DNA from: Flavobacteriaceae bacterium CRH | Lineage (GTDB): Bacteria > Bacteroidota > Bacteroidia > Flavobacteriales > Flavobacteriaceae | Length of the DNA stretch: 64,000 nucleotides | Assembly: GCA_001507425.1 (NCBI GenBank) | Contig: LMAJ01000003.1 | Span: 1 to 64,000, forward strand | Direction: 5' to 3' | The notes under the pieces: generated by a model | The model's database searches: none | The model's input: the letters and a program-made list of their open reading frames with translations, nothing else | What the model was told of the DNA's origin: nothing | Program-made: the position numbers and the translations under genes | Shown here: piece after piece, positions 27,301 through 37,047 of the stretch | Numbering within the stretch: the first letter of the stretch is position 1 | Layout: every line of letters begins with the position of its first letter

Positions 27301-27475
27301 GCCAATACACTTTTATTGAGTTATAATTCCAACAACAGCGTACTTTACTTTAGAAAGGAGATATTGAATTTAGTGCAGCTATAAATATTGGCAAATGCCA
27401 AATACGATGGTATTCTACTAGTGAAATTTAATAATTAAATTACTACCTTGGAGCCGTCAAAATAGCAAATATTAA

Positions 27476-27483
27476 TAATTTTG
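27476..27483 (+). promoter_or_regulatory. -7 box TAATTTTG before the protease gene
   Basis: Matches TAnnTTTG 48 bp before ATG 27531. A TTG lies 25 bp further upstream, a little too far for consensus. Confidence 0.35.
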
Positions 27484-27530
27484 TGAATTGACAATCTAGA
27501 AACAAATTAACAAAACTTACCTATTTACAA

Positions 27531-28682
27531 ATGAAAATTAGAAAAATTGGACCCAATAATGATTTACATGATATTAACGATAAAAAAAGAAAACCTTATA
27601 AAATTATCTTTTTTGCTATAATCATTCTCTCAACAGCAACTTTTTTTGGTTTTAAATATTTAAAAAAGCCAGCTGCTGCTGTTTGTTTAGATTCAGATAC
27701 AAAAGTCTATAACGAATACAAAGACGCAGTTGTACTGATAAAACACAGCTATGGTTATTTTGCAAAAATTAAGGGAAAGGAAATTCAGCTTACTAATCAG
27801 GATACTAAAGAAGAAACGGTTTTCGGAACAGGTTTTTTCATAGATAGAGATGGAAAAATATTAACCAATAGTCATGTTTTACAACCATGGAACTCATCAA
27901 GTGAAGAGCAGGAAAAAGCAAATACTACTATAAGAAACCTAAGAATGAAAATTGCTTCAATTCTTACTACTGATATTTCAGAAGATGATTATCAAAGTTT
28001 TATTGAAAGAAACTGGAAAATTGCATCTGCTTATGAAGAAAGTGAAGGCGATTATGAAGGTGAAGGCGAAGGCGAAGGTGAAGAAACAACCCAAGAGCCA
28101 GCGGGTGAAGAGTTTGTCAGTTCAAATGATACAGAAGAAGATACAGCCAAAGTCACAACAGATATTGCAGCTGCTATTCCGGTTAAAGAATATGTATCGA
28201 AAGATGATATTGAGGTATATGTAAAAACGATAGAGATTTCGGTAGCTCTTCATGATTCAGATGACCAATGGCTTAGTTGCGAGATCGAAAAAATTTCAGA
28301 AGATACTAATATAGATTTAGGTACTGTAAGACTTACGGACCATACAACCCCGCAAAGTGTTGTAAACATCATCAATGTTGACAATGCAATTGAGGATGAT
28401 ACCTCTTTAAATCCCGGACAAAAAGCAATAATGGTTGGCTATCCTTTGGGAATGGATTTGGCACAGACAAATTCAGGAATAAAAGTGCAGCTTTATGATG
28501 GTAAAATAAGTAAAGAATCAGACGGAAATAAAATTCAATACAGTATTACTTCTACGCATGGTGCCAGTGGAGCACCGGTATTTAATGAGTGCGGTCAGTT
28601 AATCGCGGTCAATTTTAGCGGAGTAGATGAAGTACAGGGTATTAATTTTGGAATTGTCGCTAAGCATATTCGCACTTTCTAA
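27531..28682 (+). CDS. Membrane-anchored trypsin-like serine protease
   Basis: A 383-residue protease with one N-terminal membrane segment (about residues 24-43), so probably anchored with its protease domain outside the cytoplasm. The catalytic His is in TNSHV near residue 114, Asp probably in TNIDLGTVRL near 262, and Ser in GASGAP near 345. An acidic insertion between His and Asp contains GEGEGEGEETTQEPAGEE, coded by hexanucleotide GAAGGC repeats. No PDZ domain is present. The VIT-domain gene follows after 67 bp; they are likely one operon. Confidence 0.88.
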   Translation: MKIRKIGPNNDLHDINDKKRKPYKIIFFAIIILSTATFFGFKYLKKPAAAVCLDSDTKVYNEYKDAVVLIKHSYGYFAKIKGKEIQLTNQDTKEETVFGTGFFIDRDGKILTNSHVLQPWNSSSEEQEKANTTIRNLRMKIASILTTDISEDDYQSFIERNWKIASAYEESEGDYEGEGEGEGEETTQEPAGEEFVSSNDTEEDTAKVTTDIAAAIPVKEYVSKDDIEVYVKTIEISVALHDSDDQWLSCEIEKISEDTNIDLGTVRLTDHTTPQSVVNIINVDNAIEDDTSLNPGQKAIMVGYPLGMDLAQTNSGIKVQLYDGKISKESDGNKIQYSITSTHGASGAPVFNECGQLIAVNFSGVDEVQGINFGIVAKHIRTF

Positions 28683-28749
28683 AGGAGTGCCTCTTAAGAA
28701 TTTATTATTTTTTCTCTTTTGTAATTAAATAAAAAATCACTTTTTTAAT

Positions 28750-31554
28750 ATGAATAAAATTTTTACGATATGTGCACTAATGTTTTATAGTGCAGTTTTT
28801 TCTCAAATCCCAACTCTGGACGTAGAAAATCAAAAAAAACATCCAGTCATCCTGCAGGAAGCGAAAATTGAGACCAAGATTTTGGCAAATCTTGCCACAA
28901 CAACAGCAATTTATACATTTTACAATCCGAGCAATAGAATTTTAGAAGGAAAACTTACCATTCCGTTACCTGAAGGAGTAAGCATAAGCGGCTATGCTTT
29001 AGATATCAACGGAAAATTAAGAGATGCAGTTCCTGTTCCTAAAGAACGAGCTAAGGAAGTATTTGAAAGTCTTGAAAAACGAAATATAGATCCGGGAATT
29101 ATTGAAAAAGTAGAGGGAAATAATTTCCGAACAAGAATTTATCCGATTCCGGCGAACGGCAGCAGAACCATTAAAATTACCTATCATCAGGAACTAAAGA
29201 TTTTTGCCTCTGACTATCAATATCTTTTAACTTTTGCCAATGAAACTGTCAGAATTCCAAAATTTAATCTGAAAGTATTAATTAATGAAAGTCCGATAAT
29301 TCCCAAAATTACTGAAAATCCAGATGGAAGTTTTGCTTTTGAGAAAAAAGGAAATCAATGGGTTGCTGAGATTAGTAAAGAAAATTTTACACCAAATGAA
29401 AATCTTAAAATAGCGATACCAAAAGCAAATCAGTCTTCAAATATTTTGTTACAGAAAACCGCCGGTGATAAATTTTATTTTGCAGCGAGTGTTTCGACGG
29501 ATTTCCCTGTGAAGGAAAAATCAAAATCTCATAAGATTGCAATTATTTGGGATAATTCATTCAGCGGATCAAAGAGAAACCATCAAAAAGAACTTGACTT
29601 TCTTAATGCCTATTTTCTGAGCAATAAAGATATTTCAGTATCTTTTGTACTTTTAAATAATATTCTGGAGAAGACAGAAGAATTTACTGTTTCCGGTGGA
29701 AACTGGAGTACTTTAAAAAATAGAATTGTCAATTTGAAATACGATGGTGGAACCGATTTTGGTGCATTAAAAGAGATTTCAGAAATAGAAGAGTATCTTT
29801 TGTTTTCTGACGGAATTTCAAATTTTGGTGATTTGACATTAAAATTCAAAAAACCTGTAAATAGTATAGTAAGTACACCTACTTCCGATTTTAACCTTCT
29901 AAAACTTTTAGCATCGCAATCTGGAGGTAATTTTATCAATCTTAATGAATTAGACACGCAGTCTGCTCTAAAAGCATATAATAAACAGCCTGTTAAATTT
30001 TTAGGATTTAAAGAAAATGCAGATATTCAGGAATTATTTCCAAATGTTGGAACTGTAGTAAATGAGCCAGTCAATATATTTGGAATTTCATCTCCAAATT
30101 TGGGCAAGCTAACCGCTATTTTTTCCATAGGGAATAAAAATTATGAAGTGCCTGTAGATTTCAATACTGCTGCGCAAGCAGATAACTGGCCAATTGCGCA
30201 ATTTTGGGCACAAAGGAAAATCAATGACCTTGAACTCAATTCAACTCAAAACCGTGATGAAATCAGAAATCTGAGCGAACAATTTGGGGTAGTAAGTAAG
30301 AACACCAGTCTTATTGTATTGGATGATGTGAATGATTATGTGCATTACGGAATCACACCACCTCAGGAATTATTATCTGAATACAACAAAATCATTTCAA
30401 GAAACAAAAAGGAAATTTTAGAAAAAAGAAAAAACCTTCTATCCAAATCTTTTGATATAACCCGTGAACTGGTAACCTGGTGGAATAGCGAGTTTAAACC
30501 TGTCGAAAAAAAGCAGTACCCTAAGATTTCTAATCAGTCATTATCAGAATCAACAAATAAAGATCGATTAGAAGATAATGCTGTTTACAGTAGTGCCGAA
30601 AATGTCGGGTCAGCAAAATCGAAAGGAAAGATAACTTTAGTAGAGGTAGAAAGCAACGAAGAGTATATGAAAGATTTTCAGGCGTTGCAGACTGCTGAAT
30701 TGATCTACCAAAAATATCTTGAAAATCGTCCTAAATATGAAAAGCAGGTAACCTATTATTTTGATATTTCTAAATTGCTGTTCAAAAAAGGAGATAAAGT
30801 ACTTTCTTTAAAAGTTTTAAGCACATTAGCAGAGCTTGATCTGGAAAATGAAGAGTTATACAAGACAATATATTATCTGCTAAAACAGAGAGGTAATTAT
30901 GAGAAAGAATTATGGATTACCCAGAAAATTCTGGAATGGAGACCTTTCGATTCTCAAAGCCACAGGGATTATGCATTGGCCTTGATTGATAATAAAAAAC
31001 CTCAGGAAGCTCTTAATGTTTATAAATCCATGCTTTATCAGGAATATACCGATGAAATTTCAGTAAGAGACAACGGTATAGAGGAGATTTTGATTATGGA
31101 AATTAATAATATCCTGAGCCAAAACAAAAATGTAGATGCGAGCAAAATAGACGATCGTCTAAAAGCAAATTTACCGATAGACATTCGTGTTGTAATTAAC
31201 TGGAATAAAGACAATACAGATATAGACCTTTGGGTTACAGATCCGAGAGGAGAAGATTGTTCCTATTCTCATAAATCTACAGAAATTGGAGGAAGATTAA
31301 GTAATGATTTCACTCAGGGTTTTGGTCCTGAACAGTTTTTACTAAAAAAAGCCATAAAAGGTAAATATAAAATTAAAACCAATTTTTTTGGAGAGAGACA
31401 AAATATACTTTCCGGGCCAACAACAGTAATGGCTGAAGTATATTTGTACTATTCTGATGGAAGACAAGAACGTAAAATCGCTGTTTTCCAGAGTCAGAAA
31501 GAAAATAAACGCGAAAACGACAGCAAAATCCTGATTGGAGAATTTGAGTTTTAA
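28750..31554 (+). CDS. VIT domain and DUF2135 domain protein
   Basis: A 934-residue exported protein. Signal peptide at 1-19; a VIT domain at about 20-155 (TTTAIYTFYNPSNRILEGK); a region with von Willebrand A-like features at 260-400 (IIWDNSFSGSK, YLLFSDGISNFG); helical, TPR-like repeats at about 640-800; and a C-terminal DUF2135 domain at about 815-920 (VVINWNKDNTDIDLWVTDPR). The metal-binding DxSxS of a classical vWA domain is only partly kept (DNSFSGS). It is paired with the trypsin-like protease. Function is not established. Confidence 0.85.
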   Translation: MNKIFTICALMFYSAVFSQIPTLDVENQKKHPVILQEAKIETKILANLATTTAIYTFYNPSNRILEGKLTIPLPEGVSISGYALDINGKLRDAVPVPKERAKEVFESLEKRNIDPGIIEKVEGNNFRTRIYPIPANGSRTIKITYHQELKIFASDYQYLLTFANETVRIPKFNLKVLINESPIIPKITENPDGSFAFEKKGNQWVAEISKENFTPNENLKIAIPKANQSSNILLQKTAGDKFYFAASVSTDFPVKEKSKSHKIAIIWDNSFSGSKRNHQKELDFLNAYFLSNKDISVSFVLLNNILEKTEEFTVSGGNWSTLKNRIVNLKYDGGTDFGALKEISEIEEYLLFSDGISNFGDLTLKFKKPVNSIVSTPTSDFNLLKLLASQSGGNFINLNELDTQSALKAYNKQPVKFLGFKENADIQELFPNVGTVVNEPVNIFGISSPNLGKLTAIFSIGNKNYEVPVDFNTAAQADNWPIAQFWAQRKINDLELNSTQNRDEIRNLSEQFGVVSKNTSLIVLDDVNDYVHYGITPPQELLSEYNKIISRNKKEILEKRKNLLSKSFDITRELVTWWNSEFKPVEKKQYPKISNQSLSESTNKDRLEDNAVYSSAENVGSAKSKGKITLVEVESNEEYMKDFQALQTAELIYQKYLENRPKYEKQVTYYFDISKLLFKKGDKVLSLKVLSTLAELDLENEELYKTIYYLLKQRGNYEKELWITQKILEWRPFDSQSHRDYALALIDNKKPQEALNVYKSMLYQEYTDEISVRDNGIEEILIMEINNILSQNKNVDASKIDDRLKANLPIDIRVVINWNKDNTDIDLWVTDPRGEDCSYSHKSTEIGGRLSNDFTQGFGPEQFLLKKAIKGKYKIKTNFFGERQNILSGPTTVMAEVYLYYSDGRQERKIAVFQSQKENKRENDSKILIGEFEF

Positions 31555-31570
31555 AAAATATATAAACAAA

Positions 31571-31601
31571 AAAATACCGAAGATTAACGCTTCGGTATTT
31601 T
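31571..31601. terminator. Intrinsic terminator after the VIT-protein gene
   Basis: AAAATACCGAAG pairs with CTTCGGTATTTT around a 7-nt loop, followed by more T. It lies between convergent genes. Confidence 0.88.
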
Positions 31602-31681
31602 TTTGTTTAAAATTTTCTGCTGTACAAAAATTTCTTTATGAAAATCCTGAAAATTGCGGGTTCTTTTGTCTTTAATAAATT

Positions 31682-32620
31682 TTACCCCAAATGTTCCAGC
31701 ATATCTTTAGTCATCGATTCCAGGTCAAAAGTATGTTTCCAGTTCCAGTCTTCTCTGGCAGAAGAATCGTCGATACTTGCCGGCCAGCTGTCTGCAATTT
31801 TCTGACGGAAATCAGGTTCGTAAGTAATCTCAAATTCAGGAATATGTTTTTTAATTTCAGCAGCAATTTCTGTTGGCGTAAAACTCATCGCTGCTAAATT
31901 GTATGACGAATGTATTTTGATGTCTTCAGCCGGAGCTTTCATAATATTGATGGTTGCTTCAATCGCATCATCCATATACATCATTGGCATTTTAGTTTCA
32001 GAGGATAAAAAGCATTCGTATTTTTTATCGGCAATAGCCTTATAAAAAATATCAACAGCATAATCTGTAGTTCCGCCGCCCGGAGGTGTCGACCAACTGA
32101 TTAAACCAGGATAACGAATGCTGCGAACATCAACACCATAAATATTATGGTAGTATTCGCACCATCTTTCGCCGGCTTGTTTACTGATTCCATAAACCGT
32201 AGAAGGCTCCATAATCGTATATTGTGGCGTATTTTCTTTTGGAGTTGTTGGTCCAAAAACAGCGATACTTGAAGGCCAGAAAATCTTTTTAATTTTTTTT
32301 GCTTTCGCCAAATTCAAAACATGAAAAAGAGAATTCATATTTAAATCCCAGGCAAAAGCAGGATTTTTTTCAGCTGTAGCCGATAAAAGAGCCGCCATCA
32401 AATAAATATCTGTAATTTGATGTATTTCGACAAGATGTTCAATTTGATTAAAATCTAAAGCATTGACCACTTCAAAAGGACCTGAATTAACAACGTCAGT
32501 ATTTAATTTTCGGATATCAGAAGCAATTACATTTTCTGTTCCGTATAACTTGCGTAGTTTTTGAGTCAACTCTGTCCCAATTTGTCCGCAAGCACCAATG
32601 ATCAATATTTTTGGATTCAT
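31682..32620 (-). CDS. tdh: SDR-type L-threonine 3-dehydrogenase / NAD-dependent epimerase family
   Basis: A 312-residue extended short-chain dehydrogenase. The NAD-binding motif GACGQIG is at residues 8-14, and the catalytic pair YxxxK is YGISK near 154-158, with the upstream Ser in WPSSIAVFG. Size and sequence resemble the flavobacterial SDR-type L-threonine dehydrogenase, which oxidises threonine to 2-amino-3-ketobutyrate, rather than a sugar epimerase. It appears monocistronic. The end of this gene is duplicated as a relic at 27095-27300. Confidence 0.85.
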   Translation of the reverse strand: MNPKILIIGACGQIGTELTQKLRKLYGTENVIASDIRKLNTDVVNSGPFEVVNALDFNQIEHLVEIHQITDIYLMAALLSATAEKNPAFAWDLNMNSLFHVLNLAKAKKIKKIFWPSSIAVFGPTTPKENTPQYTIMEPSTVYGISKQAGERWCEYYHNIYGVDVRSIRYPGLISWSTPPGGGTTDYAVDIFYKAIADKKYECFLSSETKMPMMYMDDAIEATINIMKAPAEDIKIHSSYNLAAMSFTPTEIAAEIKKHIPEFEITYEPDFRQKIADSWPASIDDSSAREDWNWKHTFDLESMTKDMLEHLG

Positions 32621-32721
32621 TTATGTAGATTTTAATATTGCAAATATAACGTTTTCGCAAATAATTTTACTTTTCAGAACAACAAATTATAAATTTAACA
32701 ACGATGAAGTTCGTTTTTTAT

Positions 32722-32868
32722 TTTTACCGCAAAGCACGCGAAGTTTTTTATCTTGCAGTAACTTAGAAAACACAAAGTTCGCAAAGCTGGTTTAATATCT
32801 AGCTTTGCGAACTTTGTGTTTTTATAAAACCGCTTAATTAAAAAATCTTAGCGCCCTTTGCGGTAAAA
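32722..32868. repeat. GCAAAG-type hairpin repeat, copy B
   Basis: A perfect 22-bp inner hairpin (32767-32788 with 32801-32822, core CACAAAGTTCGCAAAGCT) is nested inside 13-bp outer inverted ends (32722-32734, TTTTACCGCAAAG, with 32856-32868). It is the best-preserved member of the family seen also at 8305-8431. The remainder of the 32621-33038 gap shows no gene. Confidence 0.8.
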
Positions 32869-33012
32869 TTTTCCAGACATAGATTCCAAAAATAACGAGG
32901 TATTTATTAAAAATTAAATCCTTTTAATCTGTGAAATCAGTGGCAAAAAAATAACCTTGATTTATAGAATCTTTAGCTAAAATCAGAATTCGTAATTGTA
33001 AATTTACTTTGT

Positions 33013-33020
33013 AACTTTGT
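33013..33020 (+). promoter_or_regulatory. -7 box TAACTTTG before the lipoprotein gene
   Basis: Perfect TAnnTTTG match. Its position 19 bp before ATG 33039 favours that start over ATG 33027. Confidence 0.4.
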
Positions 33021-33038
33021 AGCTTAATGTTTTACCAA

Positions 33039-33665
33039 ATGAAATATAAAATATCGCTTTTTCTGGTTTTGATTTTTGTACTGAATTCATGTCAAAATGA
33101 AGATGATAAACGTCGTGCTGAAAATGAAAAAGAAGCAAAAAAGAAAGAAAAAATCTTCGATAACATTAATAAAGCCTGGATTTTTATTGATGAACCAATC
33201 AATGAAGTTTCAGAACAAAATGTACGAAACTGGGCTGAGTGGCGTAATTTTCTGGATGAAATTGGAGAAAAACCAAGAAAAACAATTGGAGCATTTCAAA
33301 AAAAATCAGCAGCAATTTCAAAAAGAGCAATGGCTTTGAATAGCAATATTCCAACACAATTTAATCAGCCACAGATAAAAAGCCGAATTTCGATTTTGAT
33401 AACTAAAATCAAAATGATGGATTTATTTATTCATTTAAATCAAATTCCGGATGAAAAAGTCACTTTTTTAATTGGAGACATTAATAAAGAACTGGTTTCT
33501 TTAGAAAGACAAATGGATAAAATTGTCGAGAAAAGTAAAATTCCGAAAGAACAAGGAGAAGCTGATTTCTTAAGAATGCTAGATACAACACGCGCCATTA
33601 AAAGTACAGTTGTAGCGCCGGTTCCGGAAAAAAAAATAGATCAAAATCCGCCAAAAGTTGAGTAA
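33039..33665 (+). CDS. Hypothetical lipoprotein upstream of mfd
   Basis: About 208 residues. The frame is open from ATG 33027, but ATG 33039 (MKYKISLFLVLIFVLNSC) gives a clean lipoprotein signal with its Cys near residue 18. The mature part is highly charged and helical, with a KKEKIFDNINKAWIF segment and likely coiled-coil stretches around 60-170. No domain was recognised. Its last codons overlap the start of mfd by 8 bp, so the two are read together. Confidence 0.75.
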   Translation: MKYKISLFLVLIFVLNSCQNEDDKRRAENEKEAKKKEKIFDNINKAWIFIDEPINEVSEQNVRNWAEWRNFLDEIGEKPRKTIGAFQKKSAAISKRAMALNSNIPTQFNQPQIKSRISILITKIKMMDLFIHLNQIPDEKVTFLIGDINKELVSLERQMDKIVEKSKIPKEQGEADFLRMLDTTRAIKSTVVAPVPEKKIDQNPPKVE

Positions 33666-36600
33666 AAACGCCTTATATACTATGTATGATAATCTGCCAA
33701 AAAATCAGCAGATTGCCACACAATTATTAGAACAAAACCAGATCAAAATGCATCTTAACGGCTTGTTAGGATCTGCAGTTTCATTTGTAATTCGTGCTGT
33801 TTTCAAAAAAACAGAACTGCCTTTTTTGATTGTTTTAGACAATAAAGAAGAAGCTGCCTATTACCTGAACGATCTCGAACAAATGATAGGCGAGCAGGAT
33901 GTTTTATTTTATCCCGCATCTTTCCGCCGTCCGTATCAGGTTGATGAAACCGATAATGCCAATGTTTTGCTTCGCGCTGAGGTTTTAAACCGAATCAATT
34001 CAAGAAAAAAACCGGCTATAATTGTTACGTATCCTGAAGCACTTTTTGAGAAAGTTGTTACCCGCCAGCAATTAGATAAAAACACTTTAAAAGTCGCTTT
34101 AAACGATAAAATTTCGATAGATTTTATAAATGAAGTTTTGTTTGAATACGAATTTAAAAGAGTAGATTTTATTACAGAACCCGGTGAATTTTCGGTTCGT
34201 GGAGGAATTGTCGATGTCTTCTCGTTTTCAAATGATCATCCGTACCGAATCGAGTTTTTTGGAAATGAAGTAGATAGTATCAGAAGTTTTGATGTTGAAA
34301 CACAGTTATCTGTCGAAACCCATAAAAAAATCACCATTATCCCGAATGTCGAAAACAAGATATTTCAGGAAAACCGCGAAAGCTTTTTAGATTATATTTC
34401 CGAAAAAACAGTTCTTTTCATTCAAAATACGGACGGGCTTTTTAGTCAGTTAGACAAACAATTTGCAAGGGCAGAAGAAGCTTTTGAGAAATTATCAAAA
34501 GAAATAAAACACGCCGAACCTGAGCAGTTATTTTTAAATCAAGCCTCTTTTATTAGACGGGCATTAGATTTTTCGATTGTAGAATTGGCTTCAAAACCCA
34601 TTTTTAAAACGACTAAAAATTTTGAATTTCATATTCAGCCGCAACCTTCATTCAATAAACAATTTGATTTACTGCTGAATAATTTGAGCGACAATCATTT
34701 TAACGGATATAAAAATTATTTGTTTTGTTCGAATGAAACGCAGGCCAAACGTTTTCACGATATTTTTGAAACTTTAGACGAAGCCAATTCAGAAAATATC
34801 AGAAAACAATATCACACAATCGTATTGCCTTTATATCAAGGTTTTATTGATGAAGAAAATCAAATAACAGCGTATACAGATCATCAGATTTTTGAGCGTT
34901 ATCATAAATTCAACATCAAAAACGGCTATTCGAAAAAACAGAATATTACACTAAAAGAATTGACCTCACTTTCTGTTGGCGATTATGTAACGCACATCGA
35001 TCACGGAATTGGAAAGTTTGGAGGATTGCAAAAAATTCAGGTCGAAGGCAAAACGCAGGAAGCCATAAAATTGGTTTATGCCGATAATGATATTGTGTAC
35101 GTGAGCATTCATTCACTTCATAAAATATCCAAATACAACGGAAAAGACGGAACGCCGCCAAAAATTTATAAATTAGGATCGAACGCCTGGAAAATTTTAA
35201 AACAAAAAACCAAAGCGCGCGTCAAACATATTGCTTTCAACTTGATTCAGTTGTATGCAAAACGTCGATTAGAAAAAGGTTTTCAGTTTGCTCCTGATAG
35301 TTATCTTCAAAACGAATTAGAAAGTTCGTTTATTTATGAAGATACGCCAGACCAAACCAAATCAACGCAAGAGGTAAAAGCGGACATGGAGAGCGATCGC
35401 CCAATGGACCGTTTGGTTTGTGGTGACGTAGGTTTCGGAAAAACAGAAGTTGCGATTCGTGCCGCTTTTAAAGCAGTTGATAATAGTAAACAAGTTGCCA
35501 TTTTGGTTCCGACGACGATTTTGGCTTACCAGCATTACAGAACTTTTTCGGAACGTTTGAAAGATATGCCAGTTTCAATTGGCTATTTAAACCGATTTAG
35601 AACCGCAAAACAAAAAGCGCAAACCTTAAAAGATTTAGCTGAAGGAAAGTTAGATATTGTTATTGGAACGCATCAATTAGTAAACAAAAATGTTGTTTTT
35701 AAAGATCTTGGCTTATTGATTGTCGATGAAGAACAAAAGTTTGGAGTTAACGTAAAAGATAAATTGAAAACCATTGCGGCAAATGTCGATACGCTGACAT
35801 TAACGGCAACGCCAATTCCGAGAACGCTTCAGTTTTCGTTGATGGCAGCACGTGATTTATCGGTAATTACAACGCCTCCGCCAAACCGTTATCCGATAGA
35901 AACTAATGTGGTTGGTTTTAATGAAGAGGTAATTCGTGATGCGATTTCGTATGAAATTCAGCGAAACGGACAGGTTTTCTTCATTAATAACCGAATCGAA
36001 AATATAAAAGAAGTAGCAGGAATGATTCAGCGTTTGGTTCCAAATGCAAGAGTGGGAATTGGTCACGGACAAATGGAAGGCGCCAAATTGGAGGAATTGA
36101 TGTTAGGTTTCATGAACGGAGATTTTGATGTTTTGGTGGCAACCACCATTATCGAAAGTGGTTTGGACGTTCCAAATGCCAACACGATCTTCATTAACAA
36201 TGCGAACAATTTCGGATTATCAGATTTGCATCAAATGCGTGGACGTGTGGGACGAAGCAATAAAAAAGCATTTTGTTACTTTATCTGTCCGCCGTATTCT
36301 TCTATGACCGAAGATGCCAGAAAACGTATTCAGGCTTTGGAACAATTCAGCGAATTGGGAAGCGGTTTCAACATCGCCATGAAGGATCTTGAAATTCGTG
36401 GAGCAGGAGATTTATTAGGCGGAGAACAAAGCGGTTTCATTAATGAAATTGGTTTTGATACGTACCAAAAAATCATGAACGAAGCCATTGAAGAATTGAA
36501 GGAAAACGAGTTCAAAGATTTATATCCCGAAGAAAACGATATTGAAACCAAAGAATACGTAAAAGATTTGCAAATCGATACCGATTTTGAGCTGTTATTT

Positions 36601-37023
36601 TCTGATGAATATATCAATAATGTGACCGAACGTTTAAGCTTATATAACGAATTGGGTTCTGTGAAAAATGAAGCCGAATTAGTCATTTTCCAAAATAAAT
36701 TAATCGACCGTTTCGGACCAATGCCACCGCGTGCCAATGCGCTGATGAACAGTATTCGCATCAAATGGATTGCCACAAACATAGGTATTGAAAAACTGGT
36801 GATGAAAAAAGGTAAAATGATTTGCTATTTTATTTCAGATCAACAGTCTGATTATTATCAGTCGTCTAAGTTTAGAAAGGTTTTACAATTTGTACAAAAA
36901 TATAGTAATCTTTGTCAAATGAAAGAAAAACAAACACCAAACGGTTTACGACTTTTACTGACTTTTGAGAATGTAAAATCTACGAAAAGAGCTTTGGAGT
37001 TGATGGAAATGTTGGGTGAGTAA
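33658..37023 (+). CDS. mfd: Transcription-repair coupling factor Mfd
   Basis: A 1121-residue SF2 translocase that removes RNA polymerase stalled at DNA damage and recruits UvrA. N-terminal UvrB-like modules are followed by the RNA polymerase-interacting CarD-like domain (VGDYVTHIDHGIGKFGG near 440), helicase motifs with Walker A GDVGFGKTEVA near 590 and DEEQ near 690, the TRG region, and the C-terminal D7 domain. The natural start is probably TTG 33658 (MSKNALYT), which overlaps the upstream stop; ATG 33682 is the alternative. Confidence 0.95.
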   Translation: MSKNALYTMYDNLPKNQQIATQLLEQNQIKMHLNGLLGSAVSFVIRAVFKKTELPFLIVLDNKEEAAYYLNDLEQMIGEQDVLFYPASFRRPYQVDETDNANVLLRAEVLNRINSRKKPAIIVTYPEALFEKVVTRQQLDKNTLKVALNDKISIDFINEVLFEYEFKRVDFITEPGEFSVRGGIVDVFSFSNDHPYRIEFFGNEVDSIRSFDVETQLSVETHKKITIIPNVENKIFQENRESFLDYISEKTVLFIQNTDGLFSQLDKQFARAEEAFEKLSKEIKHAEPEQLFLNQASFIRRALDFSIVELASKPIFKTTKNFEFHIQPQPSFNKQFDLLLNNLSDNHFNGYKNYLFCSNETQAKRFHDIFETLDEANSENIRKQYHTIVLPLYQGFIDEENQITAYTDHQIFERYHKFNIKNGYSKKQNITLKELTSLSVGDYVTHIDHGIGKFGGLQKIQVEGKTQEAIKLVYADNDIVYVSIHSLHKISKYNGKDGTPPKIYKLGSNAWKILKQKTKARVKHIAFNLIQLYAKRRLEKGFQFAPDSYLQNELESSFIYEDTPDQTKSTQEVKADMESDRPMDRLVCGDVGFGKTEVAIRAAFKAVDNSKQVAILVPTTILAYQHYRTFSERLKDMPVSIGYLNRFRTAKQKAQTLKDLAEGKLDIVIGTHQLVNKNVVFKDLGLLIVDEEQKFGVNVKDKLKTIAANVDTLTLTATPIPRTLQFSLMAARDLSVITTPPPNRYPIETNVVGFNEEVIRDAISYEIQRNGQVFFINNRIENIKEVAGMIQRLVPNARVGIGHGQMEGAKLEELMLGFMNGDFDVLVATTIIESGLDVPNANTIFINNANNFGLSDLHQMRGRVGRSNKKAFCYFICPPYSSMTEDARKRIQALEQFSELGSGFNIAMKDLEIRGAGDLLGGEQSGFINEIGFDTYQKIMNEAIEELKENEFKDLYPEENDIETKEYVKDLQIDTDFELLFSDEYINNVTERLSLYNELGSVKNEAELVIFQNKLIDRFGPMPPRANALMNSIRIKWIATNIGIEKLVMKKGKMICYFISDQQSDYYQSSKFRKVLQFVQKYSNLCQMKEKQTPNGLRLLLTFENVKSTKRALELMEMLGE

Positions 37024-37047
37024 TAGGGAATTTATACTAAAAGACTA

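Noticed and set aside
27952..28224. 90-codon plus-strand frame inside the protease gene
   Set aside because: Lysine-rich shadow of the acidic repeat region in another frame.
31682..32620. UDP-glucose 4-epimerase
   Set aside because: Length and sequence pattern fit the SDR-type threonine dehydrogenase better, and no sugar-nucleotide genes are adjacent.
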